A DNA stretch of 64,000 nucleotides, from the NCBI GenBank assembly GCA_907163375.1, contig CAJQUW010002996.1:1-64000 (forward strand), in the 5' to 3' direction. This document shows, one piece after another, positions 19,553 to 33,193 of this stretch (the first letter of the stretch is position 1; each line of letters opens with the position of its first letter). A model generated the notes under the pieces. It did no database searches. It was given only the letters and a program-made list of their open reading frames with translations, and was not told the origin of the DNA. The position numbers were made by a program, and so were the translations under genes. Source of the stretch: Prostheceraeus crozeri. Taxonomy: Eukaryota; Platyhelminthes; Polycladida; Euryleptidae.

Positions 19553-20880
19553 ATGCAGTTTTGAAGAAATTACAACGGAATTGACTGATCATGATAGCAT
19601 AAAGCAGAAGGAAATGATATTATTTTACAGATCTTCCTTGTCATGACAGCCTTAGAGAGGCAATGTTTGTTAAATTAGCAACTGAAGGACCTGCTATTGC
19701 TTTCATACTGAACCTCAAGAGTATTTTCTTAAGCGTGATCAGGCAGCCTGCCACTGGCACAGCAAAATAACAATCAAAGACAATGATTGAAATTACCTTG
19801 AGAAGATGTAAATGTGTCCACATCACTTTTCAGATCCAAGAAATGAAACATGAATTCAGTGAATCATAGAATCATGCCGGTGAAAATTGAATTAAAAACT
19901 TGACATTTCAGCCAAGAAAGCCCGAATAATATTGCGACTTTTTCATGAAGACTTCAACTGTAATGCGGAGCATGAAATTCCCTTCATAATCAACTTGATT
20001 TCCGCTTAATTATGATACTTATTGGCAAATATTCATTCCTTTTGATATTCAACTTGCTTTATACTACTTACAACGGGGAGTCATCTCGGTAGTATTTAAA
20101 TTGACAAAATTTTTATTTTAAAACTGCTCAAATAATTTTTTGGACACAGGGAACGCAATCTCCGCAAGAAACTGAATCTTTTGATATAAAAATTTCCACT
20201 GCATACATATACTTTTTTGAGTCGACACCCTACCTATATACTTACTCTATGGATTCAGTTTTTGCGCTGTTACGTTCCCTGTGTCCAAAAAATTATTTGA
20301 GCAGTTTTAAAGTCAAAATTTTGTCAATTTAAATACTACCGAGATGACTCCCCGTTGTAAGTAGTATAAAGCAAGTTGAATATCAAAAGGAATGAATATT
20401 TGCCAATAAGTATCATAATTAAGCGGAAATCAAGTTGATTATCAAGGGAATTTCATGCTCCGCATTACAGTTGAAGTCTTCATGAAAAAGTCGCAATATT
20501 ATTCGGGCTTTCTTGGCTGAAATGTCAAGTTTTTAATTCAATTTTCACCGGCATGATTCTATGATTCACTGAATTCATGTTTCATTTCTTGGATCTGAAA
20601 AGTGATGTGGACACATTTACATCTTCTCAAGCTAATTTCAATCATTGTCTTTGATTGTTATTTTGCTGTGCCAGTGGCAGGCTGCCTGATCACGCTTAAG
20701 AAAATACTCTTGAGGTTCAGTATGAAAGCAATAGCAGGTCCTTCAATTGCTAATTTAACAAACATTGCCTCTCTAGGGCTGTCATGACAAGGAAGATCTG
20801 TAAAATAATATCATTTCCTTCTGCTTTATGCTATCATGATCAGTCAATTCCGTTGTAATTTCTTCAAAACTGCATAAATG
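19553..20880. repeat. Near-perfect inverted repeat, arms of about 626 bp
   Basis: Left arm about 19553-20178 and right arm about 20254-20880 are reverse complements with few differences; the centre is about 75 bp and contains GAGTCGACACCC and CTACCTATATACTTACTC. The same open frame appears in both arms in opposite directions, so it is not a gene. The DNA or a transcript of it could fold into a very long hairpin. Both arms belong to the same repeat family as 18955-19428 and 54262-54650. Confidence 0.8.
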
Positions 20881-20894
20881 CGTCTATCTAGTAA

Positions 20895-21300
20895 TACTTT
20901 TTTCAAAATTTTCCGGAAAATTTTCCAATGGTAAATTTTGAAATTTATTTTTCGGTGATTGGCGTTTTTCCTTTGTTTTGGAGACTTATTATAGTAGTTT
21001 GAAGAGACTATGCAATATTCAAAGACCGAAAACTTCTCTGTATGTTAACTTTTGGAACCTACAACTCCACTTTTTCCATGTCTATTTCAGATCTTTCCAA
21101 ATGAATTTCAGACATTAGATGGATTTCAGGTTTCTCTAGCTGAATTTCAGATATCTGTCAGAAGCACAACTTTGAAAAGATATTGAATTCAACTGGAGAT
21201 CACCAATTCATCTGGATTATATCTGAAATTAATTTGGGCAGATCTGAAATCGATTTGGAATAATCTGAACCATCTGAACTAGAAATGGAGGATGTGCATC
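20895..21300 (+). mobile_element. Partial copy of TAGTGATG hAT-type MITE
   Basis: Starts with a degraded terminus (TCTAGTAATA), then AAAATTTTCCGGAAAATTTTCC and a region alignable with the complete copy at 35377-36431 (CGGTGATTGGCG, TTTTGGAGACTT, CATGTCTATTTCAGATC). It lacks the far half and far terminus. Confidence 0.6.
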
Positions 21301-21329
21301 CTTCAGGGCAATTTCATTTAGTAACTGAC

Positions 21330-21793
21330 GCTCGTTCGGAAGCTTTTAGAAGCTGTGACCGCTTTTAAAAACATTACAGCTTGCTTATTTTGCGGATATA
21401 AATGCGTCCCACCCATCTCTATATACCACCAAAAACTCAAATAGAAATTCGTACTGCAGCGAATTCTACAACCCAAAATGTAGCCGTAACGGACGCTCGC
21501 GGAGAAAAACGATATTTGACTTTTAAATTTTAAATTGCAAAACTCTGCGAATTGACATTAATTAATAAATCCAAATAAATTGCATTTTTCTAAAACTAGA
21601 AACAATAAACTTCAAGAATATGCTTTTTGTTAGATGATAAACAAAGATGGCTTGATTTTACAGACCTGAATTCAACGTTACGGACGCTCGTTTTGTCCAA
21701 GTTCCTAATTTTGTAGATAATTATACTTTTAACCAACTTTTTTCCGACAAAACTTTATGATAGCATTGTGCTACACAGCTTTGATGATTTTCT
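21330..21793 (+). repeat. Repeat with GTTACGGACGCTCG motifs, target of the Penelope insertion
   Basis: CCGTAACGGACGCTCG at about 21488 and CGTTACGGACGCTCG at 21680, with a related ACTGACGCTCG near 21336. The repeat resumes at 37663 on the other side of the Penelope element with another GTTACGGACGCTCG, so the element landed inside it. Another copy lies near 53490. The family is unclassified and no coding part is visible. Confidence 0.5.
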
Positions 21794-22111
21794 AATAGAT
21801 TTTTGCAAGTAATTGTTCAACGTGGTCATACTTAATCAATAAAATAGGACTAAGCTTCCGAACAGAAACCACGTAATAAAAAAGCAACAGTTTTTTGCAA
21901 GGCCTTTCACCTGCGTCTTACAGGCATCTTCAGGCAATTGTGTTATTCTTCACATTTGAGATAAGACATATACATCGTCAATTAACTTTCAAACATCACT
22001 GTCCAAGCATGTCAAATCAATTAGCACATGATATGAAAGGGAATCTTTTCATCAAGTCTTAACAATAGGGAGTCACACCTGCAGAAGTAACTGATCCCTC
22101 GTACCCGCCCC

Positions 22112-22190
22112 TCACACCAGAAGACCTTTCCATGCTTGGCTAATCTCCCACCTGTTGTTGAAACTGGCCGTCCTCTCAGATATTGTAACA
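22112..22190 (-). pseudogene. Penelope-like element, C-terminal tail beyond the array
   Basis: A short stretch ending in RWEISQAWKGLLV and a stop. It is the typical end of Penelope-like proteins (an Asn-Arg pair, then E-x-S-x2-W). It lies 11.8 kb from the rest of the coding region and restores the expected order if the array 22191-34032 is left out. Confidence 0.6.
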
Positions 22191-24657
22191 CCGCTTATTC
22201 CACGAGAAGGGAATAAGTGACCACACCGTGCGACAACTAAAATCTCGGTTAGTTATCCTTTCATCGATGTAAATTGATCATCTCTTTATAGCGTTGGATG
22301 ACAACTTGTATGAATAGTATGAAAATCCAGATTTCCCTTTTCACGTTGCGCAATGTTACATTTCAGACTCCATAATGTCTGCAATTGACCAGAGCCCAGG
22401 TTTCTCTTACCTAATAATTTCCTCGTCTACAATCAAACAGGTTGGCCGTCTCACAAGTTTCATTACGCAATTTCTACAAAGAGGGACGCTATCTGTGTTT
22501 CCTCAATGAAATTATTTCTGTAAAGACACTGAACAAGTTACGGAGAATACTCGCGTTAGTCAATAAATGGCCACCGCTAATAAATAATCAAGTGATCTGG
22601 TTGGTTTTATAAGGATGTTGAAATTAACACTCCAATAAGTGTCTCAAACGACTGCCGTGTGACCCAAATATATTTATGAAATATAACTGAATACACAGTG
22701 CTAATCAAGCCATAAAAAAGCAAAAGAAATCAATGCAGTATTTGAATAGAATAAGGATTTTATGTTCGCCGTTCGCTGAAGTAGAAACAGAAATGAATGT
22801 TCGAATCATTGTATCATTTGAATAGTCCAATGTTATGCTAGTTGGTTGTTGGAGTAGATCGGTGCAACTATCAATTTAAACGAAGTCCAACATCAAGTTT
22901 TTCAAGTTATTTTCCATTCCAAATGAATAGAAGCGATTTATTTAATTGATACAACTTATATTTGAAAAAGCCTTTCAATTGATACAAATTTTTGGACATA
23001 ATTAGACGAAGGTGAAGGGAGATAACGCGTGGAAGACAACACGTGTCTTAAAAGTATCATTTTCCAGCTCGATTCCAGCTTGCGTAATGTCTTATGAATC
23101 GAGCTGGAAAATGATACCGCATTACGCAATTTTAAAATGTTTGAGTGAGGGGAGACTATTGATGTAGAGACACTTTCGCCGTTAGTATTTCCCCAACTTT
23201 AACAATGTAGTTTATTCCACGAGAAGGGAATAAGTGACCACACCGTGCGACAACTAAATCTCGGTTAGTTATCCTTTCATCGATAATTAAATTGATCATC
23301 TCTTTATAGCGTTGGATGACAAGTTGTATGAATAGCATGAAAATCCAGATTTCCCTTTTCATGTTGCGCAATGTTAAATTTCAGACTCCATAATGTCTGC
23401 AATTGACCAGAGCCGTGCCAGAGCTCAGGTTTCTCTTACCTAATAATTTCCTCGTCTACAATCAAACAGGTTGGCCGTCTCACAAGTAATAGTTATAGCA
23501 CAGTACGCTACAGTAGCGTACTGTGCAATAACTAACTTATTCCACGAGAACGCAATTGTAGAGGCGCACGCATCTTCATACTTTCATACATACTACACTG
23601 TTAAAGTTGGGGAAATACTAACGGCGAAAGTGTCTCTCCATCAATAGTCTCTCCTCACTCAAACATTTTAAAATTGCGTAATGCGGTGCTAAGTGGAAAA
23701 GAGAAAACTCTCTGTTAGGGCATCCCTGATATGGTCACAGACCGACGATAAAAGAGCAACAGAACCACAGAAAATCAATAATTACGTAATGTCTTATGAG
23801 TCGAGCTGGAAAATGATGCTTTTAAGACACGTGTTGTCTTGCACACGTTATCTCCCTTCACCCTCGTCTAATTATGTCCAAAAATTTGTATCAATTGTGG
23901 CCATTTATTGACTAACGCGAGTATTCTCCGTAACTTGTTCAGTGTCTTTACAGAAATAATTTCATTGAGGAAACACAGATAGCGTCCCTCTTTGTAGAAA
24001 TTGCGTAATGAAACTTGTGAGACGGCCAACCTGTTTGATTGTAGACGAGGAAATTATTAGGTAAGAGAAACCTGGGCTCTGGTCAATTGCAGACATTATG
24101 GAGTCTGAAATGTAACATTGCGCAACGTGAAAAGGGAAATCTGGATTTTCATACTATTCATACAAGTTGTCATCCAACGCTATAAAGAGATGATCAATTT
24201 ACATCGATGAAAGGATAACTAACCGAGATTTTAGTTGTCGCACGGTGTGGTCACTTATTCCCTTCTCGTGGAATAAGTAATAGTTATTGCACAGTACGCT
24301 AAGTCGAGCGCGAAGCGCGAGACTTTGCGTAATGTGCAATAACTAACTTATTCCACGAGAACGCAATTGTAGAGGCGCACGCATCTTCATACTTTCATAC
24401 ATACTACACTGTTAAAGTTGGGGAAATACTAACGGCGAAAGTGTCTCTCCATCAATAGTCTCTCCTCACTCAAACATTTTAAAATTGCGTAATGCGGTGC
24501 TAAGTGGAAAAAGAGAAAACTCTCTGTTAGGGTATCCCTGATATGGTCACAGACCGACGATAGAAGAGCAACAGAACCACAGAAAATCAATAATTGCGTA
24601 ATGTCTTATGAATCGAGCTGGAAAATGATGCTTTTAAGACACGTGTTGTCTTCCACG

Positions 24658-26862
24658 CAGTGGCGGATTCAAGGGGGGGGCCTACCCGGCCGTGGCCGGG
24701 GGTGTGATACTCAGAATACAAATGTCCATCAGTTAAGTTATTGTTCGATCTCTTTTTGATTTATCAATCAATGATGACTGATGAGAGAAACATGCAAGGA
24801 AATCTGATGACGTAAGGCATTTTCTGTCTTCATCAGATCATGGACTTCCAGATGATAAAAGAAATAAAATAAAAGCGAAGCTGTGTTTCAACAGTCTATA
24901 ATGCTACTCCACCACCGTTCGTTGTTACTGTAAGTTTCAATCGATCAAGTTATTTTTGACAGTCGTGCATGCCGTGTGGAGTGGATGAGGATTGAAATAA
25001 CTGATATCGTTTACAGCAGCGCTGGCCTCCACTTGCCAAGTCCAAGTCGGCCGTTTCTCATCCATCACTTTCATGTCCAGGTGCTATTATCTAGAAGTCC
25101 ATGATCAGACTTAACATTTCAACGCCGTCAGCGATGTACTATTGAATGGCGATTCGCTTGCACACGCGGAGGTTTCTTTGTTGGCAATTGCAATGACTTG
25201 TAAATATTGTGTGCATATGCTTGCGAGACTGCGAACTGCTGATTCAGATGTAGATGATTAATGACTAAGAAGGAAACGCTATCCCTCTCTTATATTACAT
25301 TTAGCTGCTTGTTGTTGACATACATCCAAGTCAAAGTCCACTGTGAACATGAGTGAGAGACCGCCAACGAAACGAAGGAAAATATCTGATTTCTTTGAGT
25401 CTGTGAAGAAAACGGATGCTACTTCTACAAATCAAATACTATGAGCACGTCATCGTATAATTTGTCATCTCAAAATCTCTCCTGTTAGTCCTCGTCATCT
25501 AAAATAGAAATACAAGGAGAGTCGAAAAATACATCCTCGTCTTATTCGACGTCATCACCCAAAACGCCAGAATTGAAGTCTCAAAGTTTCGAGGTCGACG
25601 GAAATGGAATAGGAGAAAGCGACATTACTCGAGCATTACAACATCCTGGTGGACCAGTCCAAAAAATGAGCAAAGAGAGAAGTACATATTCTTCTGATGC
25701 TTGCAGTATTCATTCCACAATAACTAAAGTTGATTTTATTGTTTCTCTAGTAATACTGAACTCAGTGATGACTGTAACCAAACGTCTCGCATGCGTATTA
25801 CAATCTGCCTCAAATGACTTGATTTCCGCTCTACAACACGTCGACACAGTGATAGATTTACTCAAATCAAGAAGGAATGAAGAGTTCTTCTCTGAATTGT
25901 TCGAAAAGATTGACAAGCTGACAACAAGACCGATACAAACTCCGAGAACAGTTGGAACGCAGGTACATCGAACGAACGTACCATCCACCACACCAATTGA
26001 ATATTATCGCCGAGGAATATATTACCCTTTTCTTGATGGACTGATTTCCCTACTACATGATCGTTATAGTGGTCATGCTGCTAGTGTGATGCACCTCTCC
26101 AAGCTGCTTTCTAACAATGTAACTAATACTGCGTTTGAAGATATTCTTCCTGCTGTGGAATTGTATTCTGAATATCTAAATGGAAACTTGGACGAATTGG
26201 AAGGGGAATTAAGACTTTAGTTGGAACATTAAGACTTTACTTAAAATCTTCGCCTTATGACCGGTTTCATCTGCAAGCGCCGAAAGGACATTTTCAGTCT
26301 TGAAACATTTGAAAAGTTATCTGCGATCTAACATGTCAGAAGAGCGCTTAACTGGTCTGACATTAGCTTGCATTCATCGTGACATGGACTGCGAAAAAAC
26401 CGTTGATGCCGTCGTACAATTATTTGCAAGAAAGCAAACAAGAATATCTATGTGACCCGACCCCTTCACTTCTAAGACTGTAAGTACGAACTTTTCCTTC
26501 TTGACTCTATATTCACGATGTGTAGAAATTATAGGCGTTTCACGAATAAACATGAGCGTTTCATATTAACATATTGTGTGACGTTTTGCATAGGCTACTA
26601 ACATTAAGTCTGTTGGCCTACATATATGAGAGAATTAAATTTTATACAAATTGACTAAACCAAGTATTAATTATAACTATTTCTGCTTTCGGTTTTACAT
26701 GTCTTAAAACGTACAGATTGATATCATTTCAATATTTTATTTTTCATTACTTTGTTGAATGACAGTATTTTCGAAACCCATGACTGTAAGTAAAAGCCCC
26801 AGAACTTAAATTCAGGATCAGCCGCTGGGCCCCCCTGTGGTCGAATCCTGGATCCGCCACTG
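24658..26862 (+). mobile_element. hAT transposon, internally deleted (copy in unit 1)
   Basis: 2,205 bp with termini CAGTGGCGGATTCAAGG and its near complement GGATCCGCCACTG, flanked by the 8-bp duplication CTTCCACG (24650-24657 and 26863-26870). The opposite arm of the fold-back (23028-23035) holds a single copy of the site, an empty site in effect. Coding begins near 25349 (MSERPPTKRRKISDFF), passes a central LQSASNDL stretch and ends in a hAT dimerisation domain (ERTFSVLKHL, then MSEERLTGLTLACIHRDMD). It resembles ZMYM/TTF-type hAT transposases, but the catalytic core is largely deleted and frames are interrupted. Confidence 0.85.
25573..26220 (+). pseudogene. Remnant of hAT transposase (unit 1)
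   Basis: 215 residues open. Middle section VDFIVSLVILNSVMTVTKRL, ALQHVDTVIDLLKSRR and LDGLISLLHDRYSGHAASV match the helical region of ZMYM1-like hAT transposases. The dimerisation domain follows downstream in another frame (about 26270-26450), after a frame change. The N-terminal part lies upstream and is separated by a stop near 25445. The protein would cut and rejoin transposon ends; this copy cannot. Confidence 0.65.
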
Positions 26863-27881
26863 CTTCCACGCGTTGTCTCCCTTCACCTTCGTCTAATTAT
26901 GTCCAAAAATTTGTATCAATTGAAAGGCTTTTTCAAATATAAGTTGTATCAATTAAATAAATCGCTTCTATTCATTTGGAATGGAAAATAACTTGAAAAA
27001 CTTGATGTTGGACTTCGTTTAAATTGATAGTTGCACCGATCTACTCCAACAACCAACTAGCATAACATTGGACTATTCAAATGATACAATGATTCGAACA
27101 TTCATTTCTGTTTCTACTTCAGCGAACGGCGAACATAAAATCCTTATTCTATTCAAATACTGCATTGATTTCTTTTGCTTTTTTATGGCTTGATTAGCAC
27201 TGTGTATATTCAGTTATATTTCATAAATATATTTTGGTCACACGGCAGTCGTTTGAGTCACTTATTGGAGTGTTAATTTCAACATCCTTATAAAACCAAC
27301 CAGATCACTTGATTATTTATTAGCAGTGGCCACTCGATTATTGCCACTTACTTGAAGCCCGCATTTATTGACTAACGCGAGTATTCTCCGTAACTTGTTC
27401 AGTGTCTTGACAGGAAGAATTTCATTGAGAAAACACAGATAACCTCCCTCTTTGTAGAAATTGCGTAATGAAACTTGTGAGACGGCCAACCTGTTTGATT
27501 GTAGACGAGGAAATTATTAGGTAAGAGAAACCTGGGCTCTGGTCAATTGCAGACATTATGGAGTCTGAAATGTAACATTTCGCAACGTGAAAAGGGAAAT
27601 CTGGATTTTCATACTATTCATATAACTTGTCATCCAACGCTATAAAGAGATGATCAATTTGCATCGATGAAAGGATAACTAACCGAGATTTTAGTTGTCG
27701 CACTGTGTGGTCACTTATTCCCTTCTCGTGGAATAAGTTTCATTACGCAATTTCTACAAAGAGGTACGTTATCTGTGTTTTCTCAATGAAATTCTTTCTG
27801 TCAAGACACTGAACAAGTTAAGAAGAATACTCGCGTTGGTCAATAAATGTGGGCTTCAAGCAAGTGGCAATAATCGAGTGG

Positions 27882-30800
27882 CCACCGCTAATAAATAATC
27901 AAGTGATCTGGTTGGTTTTATAAGGATGTTGAAATTAACACTCCAATAAGTGTCTCATACGACAGCCGTGTGACCCAAATATATTTATGAAATATAACTG
28001 AATACACAGTGCTAATCAAGCCATAAAAAAGCAAAAGAAATCAATGCAGTATTTGAATAGAATAAGGATTTTATGTTCGCCGTTCGCTGAAGTAGAAACA
28101 GAAATGAATGTTCGAATCATTGTATCATTTGAATAGTCCAATGTTATGCTAGTTGGTTGTTGGAGTAGATCGGTGCAACTATCAATTTAAACGAAGTCCA
28201 ACATCAAGTTTTTCAAGTTATTTTCCATTCCAAATGAATAGAAGCGATTTATTTAATTGATACAACTTATATTTGAAAAAGCCTTTCAATTGATACAAAT
28301 TTTTGGACATAATTAGACGAAGGTGAAGGGAGATAACGCGTGGAAGACAACACGTGTCTTAAAAGTATCATTTTCCAGCTCGATTCCAGCTTGCGTAATG
28401 TCTTATGAATCGAGCTGGAAAATGATACCGCATTACGCAATTTTAAAATGTTTGAGTGAGGGGAGACTATTGATGTAGAGACACTTTCGCCGTTAGTATT
28501 TCCCCAACTTTAACAATGTAGTTTATTCCACGAGAAGGGAATAAGTGACCACACCGTGCGACAACTAAATCTCGGTTAGTTATCCTTTCATCGATAATTA
28601 AATTGATCATCTCTTTATAGCGTTGGATGACAAGTTGTATGAATAGCATGAAAATCCAGATTTCCCTTTTCATGTTGCGCAATGTTAAATTTCAGACTCC
28701 ATAATGTCTGCAATTGACCAGAGCCGTGCCAGAGCTCAGGTTTCTCTTACCTAATAATTTCCTCGTCTACAATCAAACAGGTTGGCCGTCTCACAAGTAA
28801 TAGTTATAGCACAGTACGCTACAGTAGCGTAATGTGCAATAACTAACTTATTCCACGAGAACGCAATTGTAGAGGCGCACGCATCTTCATACTTTCATAC
28901 ATACTACACTGTTAAAGTTGCGGAAATACTAACGGCGAAAGTGTCTCTCCATCAATAGTCTCTCCTCACTCAAACATTTTAAAATTGCGTAATGCGGTGC
29001 TAAGTGGAAAAGAGAAAACTCTCTGTTAGGGCATCCCTGATATGGTCACAGACCGACGATAAAAGAGCAACAGAACCACAGAAAATCAATAATTACGTAA
29101 TGTCTTATGAGTCGAGCTGGAAAATGATGCTTTTAAGACACGTGTTGTCTTGCACACGTTATCTCCCTTCACCCTCGTCTAATTATGTCCAAAAATTTGT
29201 ATCAATTGTGGCCATTTATTGACTAACGCGAGTATTCTCCGTAACTTGTTCAGTGTCTTTACAGAAATAATTTCATTGAGGAAACACAGATAGCGTCCCT
29301 CTTTGTAGAAATTGCGTAATGAAACTTGTGAGACGGCCAACCTGTTTGATTGTAGACGAGGAAATTATTAGGTAAGAGAAACCTGGGCTCTGGTCAATTG
29401 CAGACATTATGGAGTCTGAAATGTAACATTGCGCAACGTGAAAAGGGAAATCTGGATTTTCATACTATTCATACAAGTTGTCATCCAACGCTATAAAGAG
29501 ATGATCAATTTACATCGATGAAAGGATAACTAACCGAGATTTTAGTTGTCGCACGGTGTGGTCACTTATTCCCTTCTCGTGGAATAAGTAATAGTTATTG
29601 CACAGTACGCTAAGTCGAGCGCGAAGCGCGAGACTTTGCGTAATGTGCAATAACTAACTTATTCCACGAGAAAGCAATTGTAGAGGCGCACGCATCTTCA
29701 TACTTTCATACATACTACACTGTTAAAGTTGGGGAAATACTAACGGCGAAAGTGTCTCTCCATCAATAGTCTTCCTCACTCAAACATTTTAAAAGTGCGT
29801 AATGCGGTGCTAAGTGGAAAAAGAGAAAACTCTCTGTTAGGGTATCCCTGATATGGTCACAGACCGACGATAGAAGAGCAACAGAACCACAGAAAATCAA
29901 TAATTGCGTAATGTCTTATGAATCGAGCTGGAAAATGATGCTTTTAAGACACGTGTTGTCTTCCACGCAGTGGCGGATTCAAGGGGGGGGGGCCTACCCG
30001 GCCGTGGCCGGGGGTGTGATACTCAGAATACAAATGTCCATCAGTTAAGTTATTGTTCGATCTCTTTTTGATTTATCAATCAATGATGACTGATGAGAGA
30101 AACATGCAAGGAAATCTGATGACGTAAGGCATTTTCTGTCTTCATCAGATCATGGACTTCCAGATGATAAAAGAAATAAAATAAAAGCGAAGCTGTGTTT
30201 CAACAGTCTATAATGCTACTCCACCACCGTTCGTTGTTACTGTAAGTTTCAATCGATCAAGTTATTTTTGACAGTCGTGCATGCCGTGTGGAGTGGATGA
30301 GGATTGAAATAACTGATATCGTTTACAGCAGCGCTGGCCTCCACTTGCCAAGTCCAAGTCGGCCGTTTCTCATCCATCACTTTCATGTCCAGGTGCTATT
30401 ATCTAGAAGTCCATGATCAGACTTAACATTTCAACGCCGTCAGCGATGTACTATTGAATGGCGATTCGCTTGCACACGCGGAGGTTTCTTTGTTGGCAAT
30501 TGCAATGACTTGTAAATATTGTGTGCATATGCTTGCGAGACTGCGAACTGCTGATTCAGATGTAGATGATTAATGACTAAGAAGGAAACGCTATCCCTCT
30601 CTTATATTACATTTAGCTGCTTGTTGTTGACATACATCCAAGTCAAAGTCCACTGTGAACATGAGTGAGAGACCGCCAACGAAACGAAGGAAAATATCTG
30701 ATTTCTTTGAGTCTGTGAAGAAAACGGATGCTACTTCTACAAATCAAAATACTATGAGCACGTCATCGTATAATTTGTCATCTCAAAATCTCTCCTGTTA

Positions 30801-33193
30801 GTCCTCGTCATCTAAAATAGAAATACAAGGAGAGTCGAAAAATACATCCTCGTCTTATTCGACGTCATCACCCAAAACGCCAGAATTGAAGTCTCAAAGT
30901 TTCGAGGTCGACGGAAATGGAAATAGGAGAAAGCGACATTACTCGAGCATTACAACATCCTGGTGGACCAGTCCAAAAAATGAGCAAAGAGAGAAGTACA
31001 TATTTTCTGTTGCTTGCAGTATTCATTCCACAATAACTAAAGTTGATTTTATTGTTTCTCTAGTAATACTGAACTCAGTGATGACTGTAACCAAACGTCT
31101 CGCATGCGTATTACAATCTGCCTCAAATGACTTGATTTCCGCTCTACAACACGTCGACACAGTGATAGATTTACTCAAATCAAGAAGGAATGAAGAGTTC
31201 TTCTCTGAATTGTTCGAAAAGATTGACAAGCTGACAACAAGACCGATACAAACTCCGAGAACAGTTGGAACGCAGGTACATCGAACGAACGTACCATCCA
31301 CCACACCAATTGAATATTATCGCGAGGAATATATTACCCTTTTCTTGATGGACTGATTTCCCTACTACATGATCGTTATAGTGGTCATGCTGCTAGTGTG
31401 ATGCACCTCTCCAAGCTGCTTTCTAACAATGTAACTAATACTGCGTTTGAAGATATTCTTCCTGCTGTGGAATTGTATTTGAATATCTAAATGGAAACTT
31501 GGACGAATTGGAAGGGGAATTAAGACTTTAGTTGGAACATTAAGACTTTACTTAAAATCTTCGCCTTATGACCGGTTTCATCTGCAAGCGCCGAAAGGAC
31601 ATTTTCAGTCTTGAAACATTTGAAAAGTTATCTGCGATCTAAACATGTCAGAAGAGCGCTTAACTGGTCTGACATTAGCTTGCATTCATCGTGACATGGA
31701 CTGCGAAAAAAACCGTTGATGCCGTCGTACACTTATTTGCAAGAAAGCAAACAAGAATATCTATGTGACCCGACCCTTCACTTCTAAGACTGTAGTACGA
31801 ACTTTTCCTTCTTGACTCTATATTCACGATGTGTAGAAATTATAGGCGTTTCACGAATATACATGAGCGTTTCATATTAACATATTGTTGTGACGTTTTG
31901 CATAGGCTACTAACATTAAGTCTGTTGGCCTACATATATGAGAGAATTATATTTTATACAAATTGACTAAACCAAGTATTAATTATAACTATTTCTGCTT
32001 TCGGTTTTACATGTCTTAAAACGTACAGATTGATATCATTTCAATATTTTATTTTTCATTACTTTGTTGAATGACAGTATTTTCGAAACCCATGACTGTA
32101 AGTAAAAGCCCCCAGAACTTAAATTCAGGATCAGCCGCTGGGCCCCCCTGTGGTCGAATCCTGGATCCGCCACTGCTTCCACGCGTTGTCTCCCTTCACC
32201 CTCGTCTAATTATGTCCAAAAATTTGTATCAATTGAAAGGCTTTTTCAAATATAAGTTGTATCATTAAATAAATCGCTTCTATTCATTTGGAATGGAAAA
32301 TAACTTGAAAAACTTGATGTTGGACTTCGTTTAAATTGATAGTTGCACCGATCTACTCCAACAACCAACTAGCATAACATTGGACTATTCAAATGATACA
32401 ATGATTCGGAACATTCATTTCTGTTTCTACTTCAGCGAACGGCGAACATAAAATCCTTATTCTATTCAAATACTGCATTGATTTCTTTTGCTTTTTTATG
32501 GCTTGATTAGCACTGTGTATATTCCGTTATATTTCATAAATATATTTTGGTCACACGGCAGTCGTTTGAGTCACTTATTGGAGTGTTAATTTCAACATCC
32601 TTATAAAACCAACCAGATCACTTGATTATTTATTAGCAGTGGCCACTCGATTATTGCCACTTACTTGAAGCCCGCATTTATTGACTAACGCGAGTATTCT
32701 CCGTAACTTGTTCAGTGTCTTGACAGGAAGAATTTCATTGAGAAAACACAGATAACCTCCCTCTTTGTAGAAATTGCGTAATGAAACTTGTGAGACGGCC
32801 AACCTGTTTGATTGTAGACGAGGAAATTATTAGGTAAGAGAAACCTGGGTCTGGTCAATTGCAGAACATTATGGAGTCTGAAATGTAACATTTCGCAACG
32901 TGAAAAGGGAAATCTGGATTTTCATACTATTCATATAACTTGTCATCCAACGCTATAAAGAGATGATCAATTTGCATCGATGAAAGGATAACTAACCGAG
33001 ATTTTAGTTGTCGCACTGTGTGGTCACTTATTCCTTCTCGTGGAATAAGTTTCATTACGCAATTTCTACAAAGAGGTACGTTATCTGTGTTTTCTCAATG
33101 AAATTCTTTCTGTCAAGACACTGAACAAGTTAAGAAGAATACTCGCGTTGGTCAATAAATGTGGGCTTCAAGCAAGTGGCAATAATCGAGTGG
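27882..33193. repeat. Tandem unit 2 of the fold-back array, plus partial third copy
   Basis: Second copy of the unit. A partial third copy follows from about 33194 to 33690, then an inverted module equal to 24283-24650 closes the array at 34032. Open frames in these units (23156-23371, 23693-23911 and their copies) lie within inverted repeats and look non-coding. Confidence 0.8.
29968..32175 (+). mobile_element. hAT transposon, internally deleted (copy in unit 2)
   Basis: 2,208 bp, the duplicate of the element at 24658, with the same termini and the same CTTCCACG flanks. It differs by single-base changes and short length changes, so the frames are open to slightly different points (30886-31356 against 25573-26220). 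It was carried along by the 5.3-kb duplication and is not a separate insertion. Confidence 0.85.

Larger units (their letters stand above)
22571..27881. repeat. Tandem unit 1 (5,311 bp) of the fold-back array
   Basis: Begins at CCACCGCTAATAAATAATC and repeats with a constant offset of 5,311 bp in unit 2, including all internal inverted modules and the nested hAT element at the same place. The differences visible are scattered single bases and one-base length changes. Confidence 0.85.

Noticed and set aside
19641-20787. Two matching 61-codon frames in opposite directions with hydrophobic content
   Set aside because: They are mirror images made by the palindrome arms, and the same frame is altered in the third copy at 18962. 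No start context or conserved motif supports a gene.
23156-29222. Open frames of 71-72 codons at 23156-23371, 23693-23911 and their copies 5,311 bp later
   Set aside because: They lie in the inverted modules of the fold-back array, are copied by the tandem duplication and show no protein-like motif. They are by-products of repeated DNA.
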